From Nitrospirales bacterium (lineage in GTDB: Bacteria > Nitrospirota > Nitrospiria > Nitrospirales > UBA8639): 64,000 bases of DNA. Both the position numbers and the translations under genes were made by a program. This document shows, piece by piece, positions 35,996 to 44,947 of the stretch. Where the stretch lies: contig JAJDBM010000061.1 in NCBI GenBank assembly GCA_029261355.1, positions 62,001 through 126,000 on the forward strand. Direction: 5' to 3'. Every line of letters begins with the position of its first letter. Position 1 is the first letter of the stretch. The notes under the pieces were generated by a model. The model was not told where the DNA came from and made no database searches. It saw only the letters and a list, made by a program, of their open reading frames with translations.

Positions 35996-38188
35996 TTAAC
36001 TGGCAGATTCGATACTCCCAACTCTATCTGACAATTCGCTGTTCGAATCTAAAAGTGGGACGTAGAATTTATCAACATACTCCTTAAGCATTCGACGCGC
36101 GCTAAATTCTGGCCCATTTGTCCGAATGGCATTTTTGACGATTGAGACCCAACCATGTGGGATGCGATCTTGATCGCATTGGTAAAAGAGAGGAATCACT
36201 TGTTCTTCCAGGACGTCGTATAAAACATTGGCATCATGATCATCTTGAGCCTGCTCATCAAGTTCCTCCGTAGTCGTGGGGAATGCCCATCCGTTGGTCC
36301 CATCATAGCCTTCCTTCCACCAGCCATCTAAAACACTGAGATTCGGTACCCCATTTAATGCCGCTTTTTGTCCACTTGTTCCACTCGCCTCAAAGGGAGC
36401 ACGAGGATTGTTCAACCACACATCGACTCCTTGGACAAGAAATTTCGCCACATGCATATCGTAATCTTCTATGAAGGCAATCCGACCACTCATGTCTCGC
36501 GACTGAGCATAGCGGTACACTTCATGGATAAGCTGTTTACCTGGCTCATCCGCCGGGTGCGCTTTGCCTGCAAAGATAAATTGGACCGGTCGCCATTGAT
36601 CTTCAAGAATGGCTCGAAGTCGATCTAGATCACGGAATAAAAGGTTAGCCCTTTTATAGGTAGCAAATCTTCGGCCAAATCCGATCGTCAGAACATACGG
36701 ATCAAAAAAAGCTCCACCAGCCAAAACTTGATCAGACTGAAAACGACCACCCGTCCAGCCCATTCGAATCCGATGTGTAATAAAATTAAGAAGTTTTCGC
36801 TTGAGGATTTGCCTGACTTCCCATATCTCAGAATCTGGGACATCAAGAATTCCCTGCCACATCGCTGGATTATCTGACTTCGTCATCCAATCCGCTCCCA
36901 GGTACTTACTGTACAAATGATTCATTTCCGAAGCGATCCAGGTCGGCACATGAACGCCATTGGTCACATGACGGATGGGAACATCTTGCTCTTGTCGGTC
37001 TGGCCACAGACATTGCCACATTCGTCGAGAAACACGGCCATGCTCAGCACTGACACCATTAACCAGAGAAGAAAAATAAATACCTAAGGCAGTCATATGA
37101 AAATGGCCCACGGAGTCATTCGGATTCTTGCCAAACTCAAAAAATTCTTGTTGAGTTAGACCACATCGCTCCCAAAATCCGGAAAAGTAGTCAGCAATAA
37201 GATGATGAGAGAAAAAATCATGTCCCGCCTCAACCGGCGTATGTGTTGTGAAAACGGAGTTTTGCCGAATATATTGGATGGCTTTCGTTATCGACACCCC
37301 GTTGCGGACAAACTCCTGAAGTCTTTCAAGGTGGAGAAATGCCGCATGACCTTCATTCGCATGCCAAGCCTTTGGATGAATACCTAATGCTCTAAGAGCC
37401 CGCACACCTCCAATCCCCAAAATCATTTCTTGCCCTAATCTGACCGACCGATCTCCCCCATACAATCGCGCCGACAAAACACGATCCTCTGGAGAATTCT
37501 CGGGTACATCAGTATCAAGCAGGTACAAGCAAGCACGTCCAACAAAAATTTTCCATACCACACATGCGACAGAACGACGATTGATCTCCACAGTCACTCG
37601 ACATTGCTCACCCGACTCAGTCAGGGCCGGCTGAATTGGCAAGTCTTTTCGATCAAGGTTTTCATACTTGGCTTCTTGGTATCCATCAAGGCCAATAACT
37701 TGGCGAAAATATGACTGTCGATACATAAAGCTGACACCAACCAAGGGTACACCAAGGTCACTTGCTTCCTTAAGATGATCACCCGCAAGGATGCCAAGAC
37801 CACCACTGTAAATGGGAACTGAGTTATGCAATCCAAATTCTGCTGAAAAATAGGCAATTGGCGAACTCGCATGAACAGAATGTTTTGTGCCAAACCAGTG
37901 ATCTTTTGCGGCCATATAGTCATCAAAGCTCTTGAACGCCTCAACATACCGTCGACGAAAGACCACATCTTCAGCTAGATGTTGAAGCCGTTCAGACTGA
38001 ATCTGCTGAAGCTGTTTGACAGGGTTATGGTGCGTCAAACGCCAAAGGGTCTGATCAAGAACCTCAAAGACCTGTCGACTTGTTGGGGTCCAACTCCACC
38101 ACAGATTATGAGATAATTGCTTCAATCGTGGAAGACAGTCTTCCAAAAACACTTCATGAGAAGAACGGGATGTTGGAAGATCGGCCAT
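35996..38188 (-). CDS. glgP: Alpha-glucan (glycogen) phosphorylase family protein
   Basis: 730 aa, the short bacterial form. A DUF3417 N-terminal region (LSHNLWWSWTPTSRQVFEVL) precedes the GT35 phosphorylase fold. The PLP-binding region is ASGTSGQKAALNGVPNLSVL with the lysine near residue 607; also IAYFSAEFGLHNSVPIYSGGLG-type motif near residue 112 and HVTNGVHVPTW. It releases glucose-1-phosphate from glycogen or maltodextrin in the cytoplasm. AAGGAG precedes the ATG. Phosphoglucomutase at 59-61 kb would take up its product. Confidence 0.95.
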   Translation of the reverse strand: MADLPTSRSSHEVFLEDCLPRLKQLSHNLWWSWTPTSRQVFEVLDQTLWRLTHHNPVKQLQQIQSERLQHLAEDVVFRRRYVEAFKSFDDYMAAKDHWFGTKHSVHASSPIAYFSAEFGLHNSVPIYSGGLGILAGDHLKEASDLGVPLVGVSFMYRQSYFRQVIGLDGYQEAKYENLDRKDLPIQPALTESGEQCRVTVEINRRSVACVVWKIFVGRACLYLLDTDVPENSPEDRVLSARLYGGDRSVRLGQEMILGIGGVRALRALGIHPKAWHANEGHAAFLHLERLQEFVRNGVSITKAIQYIRQNSVFTTHTPVEAGHDFFSHHLIADYFSGFWERCGLTQQEFFEFGKNPNDSVGHFHMTALGIYFSSLVNGVSAEHGRVSRRMWQCLWPDRQEQDVPIRHVTNGVHVPTWIASEMNHLYSKYLGADWMTKSDNPAMWQGILDVPDSEIWEVRQILKRKLLNFITHRIRMGWTGGRFQSDQVLAGGAFFDPYVLTIGFGRRFATYKRANLLFRDLDRLRAILEDQWRPVQFIFAGKAHPADEPGKQLIHEVYRYAQSRDMSGRIAFIEDYDMHVAKFLVQGVDVWLNNPRAPFEASGTSGQKAALNGVPNLSVLDGWWKEGYDGTNGWAFPTTTEELDEQAQDDHDANVLYDVLEEQVIPLFYQCDQDRIPHGWVSIVKNAIRTNGPEFSARRMLKEYVDKFYVPLLDSNSELSDRVGSIESAS

Positions 38189-39000
38189 AAACTATTTATC
38201 TCCTTAATAAGTGTATTTTTCAGCCCACAGACTGTTAATCAAACCAAGGCAGCCATTTTTTCCAATATGAAAATACAACATCAACAAATGCTGAATGGCT
38301 CACCCTTTACGTATAGCCGAACTGTCCCACGAGAACTCTGAGGAACAACGGCTTCAACTCTATCGAAAAATTATGCTAGATTACGGCGAGAGACCATTCT
38401 GATGCAACCCTAACTCCGGCAAATTTCCATCTGTTGGTGTTCATCGATCTTGGCATGTGCAGAACTCATAATGACCGCAGCCTTTTCTTACTCGATAGTG
38501 ATTATGAGTGCGAGCAGGCATAAAGACGGATAAGCTTTCAAGACAATCATTGCTAACTCACAGGAACAATCCCATTCTTTAATAGGAATATTGTCTTGTC
38601 CCCTAACCAGTATTCAATTGTCGCCATTTTCATAGCGAGATTATAAGTAGACTAATATCCATCAGCGAAGAAAAGCTTCACATGACTATTCAGTTAGTGG
38701 GTTGTAGAATCCTATTCTACCAACGACTATGTCTCTCAGTTCCAACATACCAGACATTAAGAACTGACTGACGAAGACCCAAAACTTCTTGATACTTATA
38801 CTGGTCCAATATTTTCATACATTCAGAGGAAACTGATCCTACATTTTCAGAGATACATGAGATAAGATTAGCCCCCTCGATAGGCTTACTGAAGCGGCTC
38901 TATACAGCAGCCACTAATCAGCTTGGGAATATTGAATCTCACGAACATAGAACATTGGTCTCACTAGGCAGCAGTTAATCGCTTAATATGGAGGAAGTTT
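38189..39000. other. Long intergenic region
   Basis: About 810 bp between divergent genes. No frame longer than about 70 codons and none with a ribosome binding site except the downstream gene. No tRNA, array or strong hairpin found by eye. It could hold an unrecognised small RNA. Confidence 0.45.
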
Positions 39001-39369
39001 ATGAGAACAATTGTAATAGTCAGCATACTGGGACTCATGGCCATGAGCCATCCAACCTGGGCTGCCAAAGGTGCGATATCTCAAGAATATCAAGGAATGT
39101 GGGGAGCGGGCGGATGCAGCAAGGCTAAGTATTATATGCACATCGAAGGCAGCGGCATGCAAATGTATGCGACAGATAAACGAACCCCCCTAGGCAATTG
39201 GGACGTCAGAAACGTGCAAGCCAAAGGCAACAGCATCGCCATCAATACCCAGGAAACCAACTCTAAAAAATCTACCCATATGGAACTCACCAAACTATCC
39301 AATGGCCATATCAAACTCTCCTTAAAGATTGGAGGAAATGGTGGAATTGATGAGCTAATAGGCTGTTAA
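39001..39369 (+). CDS. Small secreted protein of unknown function
   Basis: 122 aa. Signal peptide MRTIVIVSILGLMAMSHPTW with cleavage near WAAKG. The mature part of about 100 residues begins QEYQGMWGAGGCSKAKYYMHIEG and is strand-rich throughout, with Cys39 and a C-terminal Cys122 that may pair. The pattern resembles small lipocalin- or META-like periplasmic barrels, but I cannot assign one. GGAGG lies well placed before the ATG. Confidence 0.7.
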   Translation: MRTIVIVSILGLMAMSHPTWAAKGAISQEYQGMWGAGGCSKAKYYMHIEGSGMQMYATDKRTPLGNWDVRNVQAKGNSIAINTQETNSKKSTHMELTKLSNGHIKLSLKIGGNGGIDELIGC

Positions 39370-39457
39370 CGCTACAAGTTTCAGTGAGATGCATACGTTT
39401 AAATGCTCATCAGCTCATGACTCGTAGGCTATACCGAACAATGACTCAGGATCCATC

Positions 39458-39811
39458 GTGAATCACACACCACTTGACCTTGAATATTTTCGTGAGAAGT
39501 TACTATCGCTTCAACACGAAATCTTACAAGTTGAACAATCTGGGGATGAGGCTGCTCAGATCGTAGAGCTTGATCAATCCAAGGTTGGTCGGGTTTCACG
39601 AATGGATGCCCTTCAGGGTCAAGCCATGGCAAAAGAATCACAGCAACGAAGAAATATTCGAAAACAGCGCATTGAGACGGCCTTACGGCGAATAGAGAAG
39701 GAAGTCTTTGGCCTCTGCGTGCGGTGTGAAGAAGAGATTCATCCGAAACGATTAGAATTCGATCCCTCAGTCCTCCTCTGTATCTCCTGCGCCAATAATG
39801 ATGAACACTAA
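39458..39811 (+). CDS. DksA/TraR-family C4 zinc-finger protein
   Basis: 117 aa. A helical N-terminal half (FREKLLSLQHEILQVEQSG, then IRKQRIETALRRIEKEVFG) leads to a four-cysteine zinc finger, CVRC and, 17 residues on, CISC. This is the layout of DksA-like proteins, which bind RNA polymerase through its secondary channel in the ppGpp response. It is shorter than E. coli DksA (151 aa), and the acidic coiled-coil-tip motif is not obvious. The start is a GTG with AGGAT upstream. It precedes the methyltransferase by 42 bp. Confidence 0.87.
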   Translation: MNHTPLDLEYFREKLLSLQHEILQVEQSGDEAAQIVELDQSKVGRVSRMDALQGQAMAKESQQRRNIRKQRIETALRRIEKEVFGLCVRCEEEIHPKRLEFDPSVLLCISCANNDEH

Positions 39812-39853
39812 TCACCAACTCAGGCCTGACGCCCTACGATAAACCCAAGCTTT

Positions 39854-40519
39854 ATGTGTCCGCTTTGCCACGGGGTTTCCATCAATAAAACGTATCATCA
39901 GGATACTCGTAGGAATTTCCAGGCATGCACGACCTGTCAATTAGTTTTTGTTCCTCCCGAACAGTTTCTCACTGCCGAAGCTGAAAAGGCCGCCTATGAT
40001 CATCATCAGAACTCACCTGATGATGGAGCCTACCGTCAGTTCCTGAGCCGACTATTTATCCCCATGCAACAAGAGCTACAACCAGCAAGCCACGGCCTAG
40101 ACTTTGGATCTGGCCCTGGTCCAACTCTGTCAGTCATGTTTGAAGAAGCTGGACATACCGTCTCCCTCTATGATTATTTTTATGCCAATGATCCATCAGT
40201 CCTACAACAATCATATGATTTTATTACGACCTCTGAAGTCATTGAACATCTTCATCAACCCAAACGCGAATTAGAGGGATTATGGAACCTACTGAAACCA
40301 GAAGGAATCCTAGGCATCATGACGAAGCGAGTCTTAGATCAACAGGCATTTACTACCTGGCATTATAAAAACGACCTGACCCATGTCTGTTTTTTTTCTG
40401 AAACCACTTTCAGCTGGTTAGCCAAGCAATGGACGGCTAACATCACATTTGTTGCAACTGATGTCGTTCTGTTCAAAAAAACCTCCAAACATGCACCGTA
40501 CCCCAAAAACTCAGCCTAA
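39854..40519 (+). CDS. Zinc-ribbon class I methyltransferase
   Basis: 221 aa. An N-terminal zinc ribbon (C2-x2-C5 and C25-x2-C28) is joined to a Methyltransf_23-type SAM domain: HGLDFGSGPGPTLSVMFEEAGH (motif I), FITTSEVIEHLHQP and LLKPEGILGIMTKRV. The lone HYKNDLTHVCFF motif is typical of this group. Substrate unknown. It lies directly behind the DksA-like gene. Confidence 0.85.
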   Translation: MCPLCHGVSINKTYHQDTRRNFQACTTCQLVFVPPEQFLTAEAEKAAYDHHQNSPDDGAYRQFLSRLFIPMQQELQPASHGLDFGSGPGPTLSVMFEEAGHTVSLYDYFYANDPSVLQQSYDFITTSEVIEHLHQPKRELEGLWNLLKPEGILGIMTKRVLDQQAFTTWHYKNDLTHVCFFSETTFSWLAKQWTANITFVATDVVLFKKTSKHAPYPKNSA

Positions 40520-40692
40520 ACAATGTTTCAAGGGTATAAAGATTCATTGAATCGACTATAGCCATACAGGCACATAACCCCAGGTAATTACACGCAATTA
40601 TTGATTTCAATTCCTACTTCATGCTTAGATAGTTTTACCCTCTCATCCCTCTTTCAAACACAAGGAAACGTTGCCCCACTTCTTTCACCCCC

Positions 40693-41976
40693 ATGTCCCC
40701 TGATTGTCACATTGTCATCATAGGTGCAGGTGCCGCTGGACTCACAGCAGCCATCTTTGCAGCCGAAGCCCATCCTCACTTGCATGTCACAATCCTGGAT
40801 AGTGCACGCACAGTTGGAGCAAAAATATTAATATCCGGTGGGGGACGCTGTAACGTGACCAACATCACTGTGACACCAAAAGATTTTCATGCGCCAGCTC
40901 GCACGGTTGAACGAGTGTTGAAACAATTCAATGAACAGCAGACGGTTCAATGGTTTGCATCAATGGGAGTTCTGCTGAAACAAGAAACAACTGGGAAAAT
41001 GTTTCCAGTCACGAACAAGGCCAAATCGGTATTGAGTGCACTTCTCCTTCAATGTGAAAAGCTTGGCATAGAAATCAAAACGACTCACCGAGTCAAGACC
41101 ATCACCAAAGACGGCCAACTCTTTCAGATAGAAACTGATATGGGACGACTCACAGCCCATCGGGTTATCATGGCCACGGGGGGACAGTCCCTACCCAAGT
41201 CAGGGTCTGATGGTTCCGGATGGACGCTTGCCCAGGAACTTGGACATACAGTCACCTCGCGCTATCCAGCCCTCGTGCCACTCATCTTGAACAAAAGTTT
41301 TTTCCATGAGGAGCTCTCCGGTACATCTCATCAAGCCACCGTCATCACAACCGTCAATGGCAAAAGAGTCGATCGACGCACTGGAAGTTTACTCTGGACA
41401 CACTTTGGCCTGAGCGGTCCTGTCGTCATGGATGCCAGTCGATTTTGGATATCGGCCTCTGAACAAGGATGTGATCCCAGTCTTTCGATATCGTTCTTAC
41501 CCGAGCAAACATTTGAAGAAATTGACCAATGGCTTGCATTGGCTCCACAACAACCGCATCAAACAAGCGTGGGCTCGCTCCTGTCTCGGAAATTGCCTCA
41601 GCGAGTTGTCAAAATATTATGCTCATACGTGGCAAACGAACATGCCAAGACATCCTCCACACCAACAGCAGTGATTGACATTGCCTCCCTCCCCTTGAGC
41701 CAATTATCAAGGCAGCATCGGCGCCTGCTAACGCATACCTTAACGGGATTACCTCTCCCGATTGTGGCAACACGGGGATGGAATTTTGCAGAAGTCACTG
41801 CAGGGGGCATTCCCTTAGGTGAAATAAATACAAAAACTATGGCCTCGAAAAAAACATCAGGACTCTATCTAGTAGGGGAAATGCTTGACTGCGATGGACG
41901 CATCGGAGGCTTTAATTTTCAATGGGCCTGGGCAACAGGATATATCGCGGGCCGCAAAGTTGGAGCGGGGCTGTAG
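40693..41976 (+). CDS. HI0933/BaiN-family flavoprotein oxidoreductase
   Basis: 427 aa FAD-binding protein. An N-terminal dinucleotide fold (VIIGAGAAGLTAAIFAAEA), the family hallmark GGGRCNVTN, VIMATGGQSLPKSGSDGSG in the middle, and the C-terminal AEVTAGGIPLGEI and GLYLVGEMLDCDGRIGGFN. HI0933-family proteins are NAD(P)/FAD oxidoreductases of mostly unknown substrate. No ribosome binding site stands out before the ATG at 40693. Confidence 0.93.
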   Translation: MSPDCHIVIIGAGAAGLTAAIFAAEAHPHLHVTILDSARTVGAKILISGGGRCNVTNITVTPKDFHAPARTVERVLKQFNEQQTVQWFASMGVLLKQETTGKMFPVTNKAKSVLSALLLQCEKLGIEIKTTHRVKTITKDGQLFQIETDMGRLTAHRVIMATGGQSLPKSGSDGSGWTLAQELGHTVTSRYPALVPLILNKSFFHEELSGTSHQATVITTVNGKRVDRRTGSLLWTHFGLSGPVVMDASRFWISASEQGCDPSLSISFLPEQTFEEIDQWLALAPQQPHQTSVGSLLSRKLPQRVVKILCSYVANEHAKTSSTPTAVIDIASLPLSQLSRQHRRLLTHTLTGLPLPIVATRGWNFAEVTAGGIPLGEINTKTMASKKTSGLYLVGEMLDCDGRIGGFNFQWAWATGYIAGRKVGAGL

Positions 41977-42080
41977 TTCGTCATATGTCTCAACAAATTC
42001 AATCAGCGCACGCATATCGCTTAAACACAGCTATAGCCTAGAAATACAGTTTAGGACCAAGCAATTCAAAGGGATTTTGC

Positions 42081-42110
42081 TTGACAGATTTCCTCAATAA
42101 TACGTAGTAT
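42081..42110 (+). promoter_or_regulatory. Sigma-70-type promoter of the His-rich small gene
   Basis: A perfect -35 TTGACA (42081-42086), 18-bp spacer and -10 TAGTAT (42105-42110). Transcription would start near 42117, which places the ATG at 42109 outside the message and supports the ATG at 42133 as the start. Confidence 0.6.
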
Positions 42111-42132
42111 GCTCAATAAGATCATAAGCGCT

Positions 42133-42447
42133 ATGAAACGAATTCTACACCAAGCTCTCGCTCTTGCCCTTCTTACCTGCTTTCTATTTGTTAGTAGTAC
42201 CCTATCGGCTCAAGCCGCCAAACACAGCACACACCATACTCATCATAAAGCAACCACACACAGCAGCAATCTTTGTTCGTGGATGTGTGCAGCTGGGCAG
42301 GTCCTTCAAAGCGTTGACCTAGAAATACGTGAACCGTCTCTTACTAGTCTTGCCGATGATGTCAGCATCCCGGATTCAATAAAGATTGTCGACTCACACC
42401 CCTCCCAATCTCGCGGTCCCCCGAATCACATCTTCAGATCCATCTAA
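42133..42447 (+). CDS. Small secreted His-rich protein with CSWMCAAGQ motif
   Basis: 104 aa from the ATG at 42133, chosen because a consensus promoter overlaps the alternative ATG at 42109 and the shorter form has a clean signal peptide (MKRILHQALALALLTCFLFV, cleavage near SAQAA). The mature N-terminus is histidine-rich (HSTHHTHHKATTH), followed by the motif LCSWMCAAGQ with two cysteines and a methionine. The rest is unremarkable. The His cluster and C-x2-M-C look like metal ligands. It stands first in a row with a Met-rich outer-membrane protein and a cupredoxin-like protein. A copper role is inferred, not shown. Confidence 0.7.
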   Translation: MKRILHQALALALLTCFLFVSSTLSAQAAKHSTHHTHHKATTHSSNLCSWMCAAGQVLQSVDLEIREPSLTSLADDVSIPDSIKIVDSHPSQSRGPPNHIFRSI

Positions 42448-42604
42448 TTTTTCTTTGCCGTTAACAAACGAATTCACCTGACCACGGTCGGGAAAAAATT
42501 ATTTAATATTGTCTGCCTTGAGACACTATTCAGTTCATCACTGAATATGGTGTTTCTTGTTTTTATTCATAGTTTATATTTCTCACTACGTAAGGATGTT
42601 GTAC

Positions 42605-43774
42605 ATGTTTTACCACTTCACAAAATTTCGAAAAATAAGTATGGCACAGGTCAGCCTTATTTTTGCTTGCGTTTTCACCCTCTCCATTCAGAGCAGCCAA
42701 GCGTTTGCGGCTTTACTAGATGGAATGTTTGATGATTTCGAGGAAACCTTATCGCAATCACTGTCCAAAAATGGAGAGAAGCTTACAGTTGGTAATTTCT
42801 ACACACCAGAACGATCAGACTCTCACGGACCAATCGGGATGATGGGTGAACATACCCACAATGAAGGGGAATTCATGTTCTCCTACAGATACATGCAAAT
42901 GGAAATGGATGGAATCCGCGACGGAACATCGAGCCGCTCCCCAATGGATGTACGTAATCAAGGCTTTGGCGTCGTCCCGACATACATGAGAATGCAAATG
43001 CATATGTTTGGAGCCATGTATGGCGTCAATGACACGCTCACTCTTACAGCCATGCTGCCCTATATTCGTAACACTATGGATCACGTAGCTGGCATGCCTC
43101 TAGGTGCAGCAAAATTTCGGACGAAGACAGAAGGAGCCGGCGACTTAAAAATAGGATCACTTTGGCGGTTATATGCCTTCGAAGCACCGAGCATCGGTGC
43201 CCACCGTTTTCACATGAATTTCACCGTGAGTCTGCCAACAGGCGATATCACTCATAAAGGAACAACACCGGTAGGGGTCATCAGACTTCCTTATCCAATG
43301 CAATTAGGATCAGGAACGGTTGATTTAATGCCTGGGCTAACCTATGGCGGAGCAAAAGGAAATGTCTCATGGGGTTTTCAAACTCTTGGAACCTACCGAA
43401 TCGCTCGCAATAAAGCTGGGTATTCAAAAGGTGATGCCTATGAAGTTGGCGCCTATGGGGCCTATGCATGGACAAATTGGGTGAGCAACTCTATCCGATT
43501 TAAATGGAAACAGTGGTTTGACTACGATGGAGAAGATAGAAGAATTTCTCAAACATTACCCAATGGCAGTCGATCAGTATTTACCGCTGACCCAGACCGT
43601 CGAGCAGGAAAACAACTCGACATCATGGGTGGTGTGAATTTTTTACTACCTGAAATTCTCGGCCTCGAACATCGACTCGGTATCGAAGGTGGCGTGCCCA
43701 TCTACCAAAACTTAGATGGCCCTCAATTAGAAACAGACTGGGCTTTCACCATTGGATGGCAAGTCATCAATTAA
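42605..43774 (+). CDS. Met/His-rich outer-membrane protein (Phenol_MetA_deg/transporter-like barrel)
   Basis: 389 aa from the ATG at 42605, which has AAGGA upstream; longer starts at 42557 and 42596 are possible. A signal peptide (about 12-36, ending QAFA) precedes a predicted outer-membrane beta barrel of the PF13557-like type, with alternating strands to a C-terminal FTIGWQVIN. The first extracellular or periplasmic part is strikingly rich in methionine and histidine: MMGEHTHNEGEFMFSYRY, MQMEMDG, YMRMQMHMFGAM (about residues 79-138). Such motifs bind Cu(I) in known copper proteins. Flanked by His-rich and cupredoxin-like secreted genes, so metal uptake or export across the outer membrane is a reasonable guess. 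Confidence 0.78.
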   Translation: MFYHFTKFRKISMAQVSLIFACVFTLSIQSSQAFAALLDGMFDDFEETLSQSLSKNGEKLTVGNFYTPERSDSHGPIGMMGEHTHNEGEFMFSYRYMQMEMDGIRDGTSSRSPMDVRNQGFGVVPTYMRMQMHMFGAMYGVNDTLTLTAMLPYIRNTMDHVAGMPLGAAKFRTKTEGAGDLKIGSLWRLYAFEAPSIGAHRFHMNFTVSLPTGDITHKGTTPVGVIRLPYPMQLGSGTVDLMPGLTYGGAKGNVSWGFQTLGTYRIARNKAGYSKGDAYEVGAYGAYAWTNWVSNSIRFKWKQWFDYDGEDRRISQTLPNGSRSVFTADPDRRAGKQLDIMGGVNFLLPEILGLEHRLGIEGGVPIYQNLDGPQLETDWAFTIGWQVIN

Positions 43775-43834
43775 GACACCGATAGAAATATAAACGTTTG
43801 CACGGGCTAGGGCCTCGGCTAAAGGAACTCAACT

Positions 43835-44641
43835 ATGACACAGTTATTCAAAAGTGGAATGATCTGTTTGCTCATCGTTCTTGGATCATGGAATGTGGGA
43901 TTGACCTATGAAATCACCGATATTGCTCATCCAGGTATCCTGAGTGGCCAGATCACCTTTACCGGTAAGGTCCCAGCCCCGCGAACCTTTACAGTACAAA
44001 AGAATCCAGAAGTTTGTGGAGAGCAAAGATCCTTAACTAAAGTTTCGGTGAATGACGGAAAGTTACAGGGAGTCGTCTTAGCGCTAGAGGGAATACAGAG
44101 CGGCAAAGCGTACGACGAGAAACATTTTCAAGCGAACCTCCCCGGAAAAGGTGAGTTTCACTATGCCCCTGGAAAGAAACTTTCACTTGATGTGCAAACC
44201 AAAAATTGTAACTTTGGCCCATTTACTGGCGTTGTCGCTCGAGACGAACCCATTCGATTTTCGAACAATGACCCAATGAAGCACACCCTGCACACTTATG
44301 TACGAAGGGGCACAAAAGCCACCATTCTCAAGACAGTACATAATCAAGGAATCCCTCCAGCGGGCACCATCGAAAAAACCTTCCCTCACAAAAAACTGAA
44401 AACCACAGGTGTAGTTGCGGTGACCTGTGATCGGCATGACTTCATGGAAAACTGGCTCTATGTTGTCGATAACCCTTACTTTGCCATATCAGATGTAAAC
44501 GGACAATTCAGCATAGACGGAATCCCACCTGGTCACTTTCGCTTAATAGCATGGCACCCCGTTCTTGGCACGCAACAACAAGAAGTCGTGATTGAATCGA
44601 ACGGGAATGGTCATATCCAGATAGAGTTCATTAAAAACTAG
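43835..44641 (+). CDS. Secreted cupredoxin-like protein with carboxypeptidase-regulatory-like C-terminus
   Basis: 268 aa. Signal peptide (about 1-25). The middle (about 35-210) looks like a cupredoxin or plastocyanin fold with possible type-1 copper ligands His150/His153 (MKHTLH), Cys198, His201 and Met204 (TCDRHDFM). Cys61 and Cys125 may form a disulfide. Residues 215-266 form a carboxypeptidase-regulatory-like beta sandwich (DVNGQFSIDGIPPGHFRLIAWHP). A paralogue with the same layout is encoded at 50873-51658. AAGGA precedes the ATG. Probable periplasmic electron-transfer or copper-binding protein; function unproven. Confidence 0.8.
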   Translation: MTQLFKSGMICLLIVLGSWNVGLTYEITDIAHPGILSGQITFTGKVPAPRTFTVQKNPEVCGEQRSLTKVSVNDGKLQGVVLALEGIQSGKAYDEKHFQANLPGKGEFHYAPGKKLSLDVQTKNCNFGPFTGVVARDEPIRFSNNDPMKHTLHTYVRRGTKATILKTVHNQGIPPAGTIEKTFPHKKLKTTGVVAVTCDRHDFMENWLYVVDNPYFAISDVNGQFSIDGIPPGHFRLIAWHPVLGTQQQEVVIESNGNGHIQIEFIKN

Positions 44642-44947
44642 GTCAATCTGAGTGGCCCACTTCCCAGAAATCACTTTTTCGTTGTCACGTTCTGGATGAC
44701 CAATGAAAGTCCTATATAGGTTGCATGGAATAAATTCCCGTATCCCTTTTTGACTTGAACTACCCACCACATCATCGTCCATCCTCCGTATTCCTCAAAT
44801 CTTCCCATACCTCCAAACACATGTACTATGGTATAGTTGCCTCGTTAGCCAAATATCCGACTTTCATTCAATACAACTCAATAACCTGATTATGTACAGG
44901 TCCTATAAACGTTGTTGGCTTGAGACGCCTAAAAATTAGGAGGAGCT
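44642..44947. other. Intergenic region
   Basis: 306 bp between the cupredoxin-like and CBS genes on the same strand. No reading frame supported and no clear terminator found by eye. Confidence 0.4.

Noticed and set aside
42527-42547. Inverted repeat TATTCAG-N7-CTGAATA upstream of the Met-rich barrel gene
   Set aside because: Seven-base AT-rich arms are expected by chance at this frequency; noted only as a weak operator candidate.
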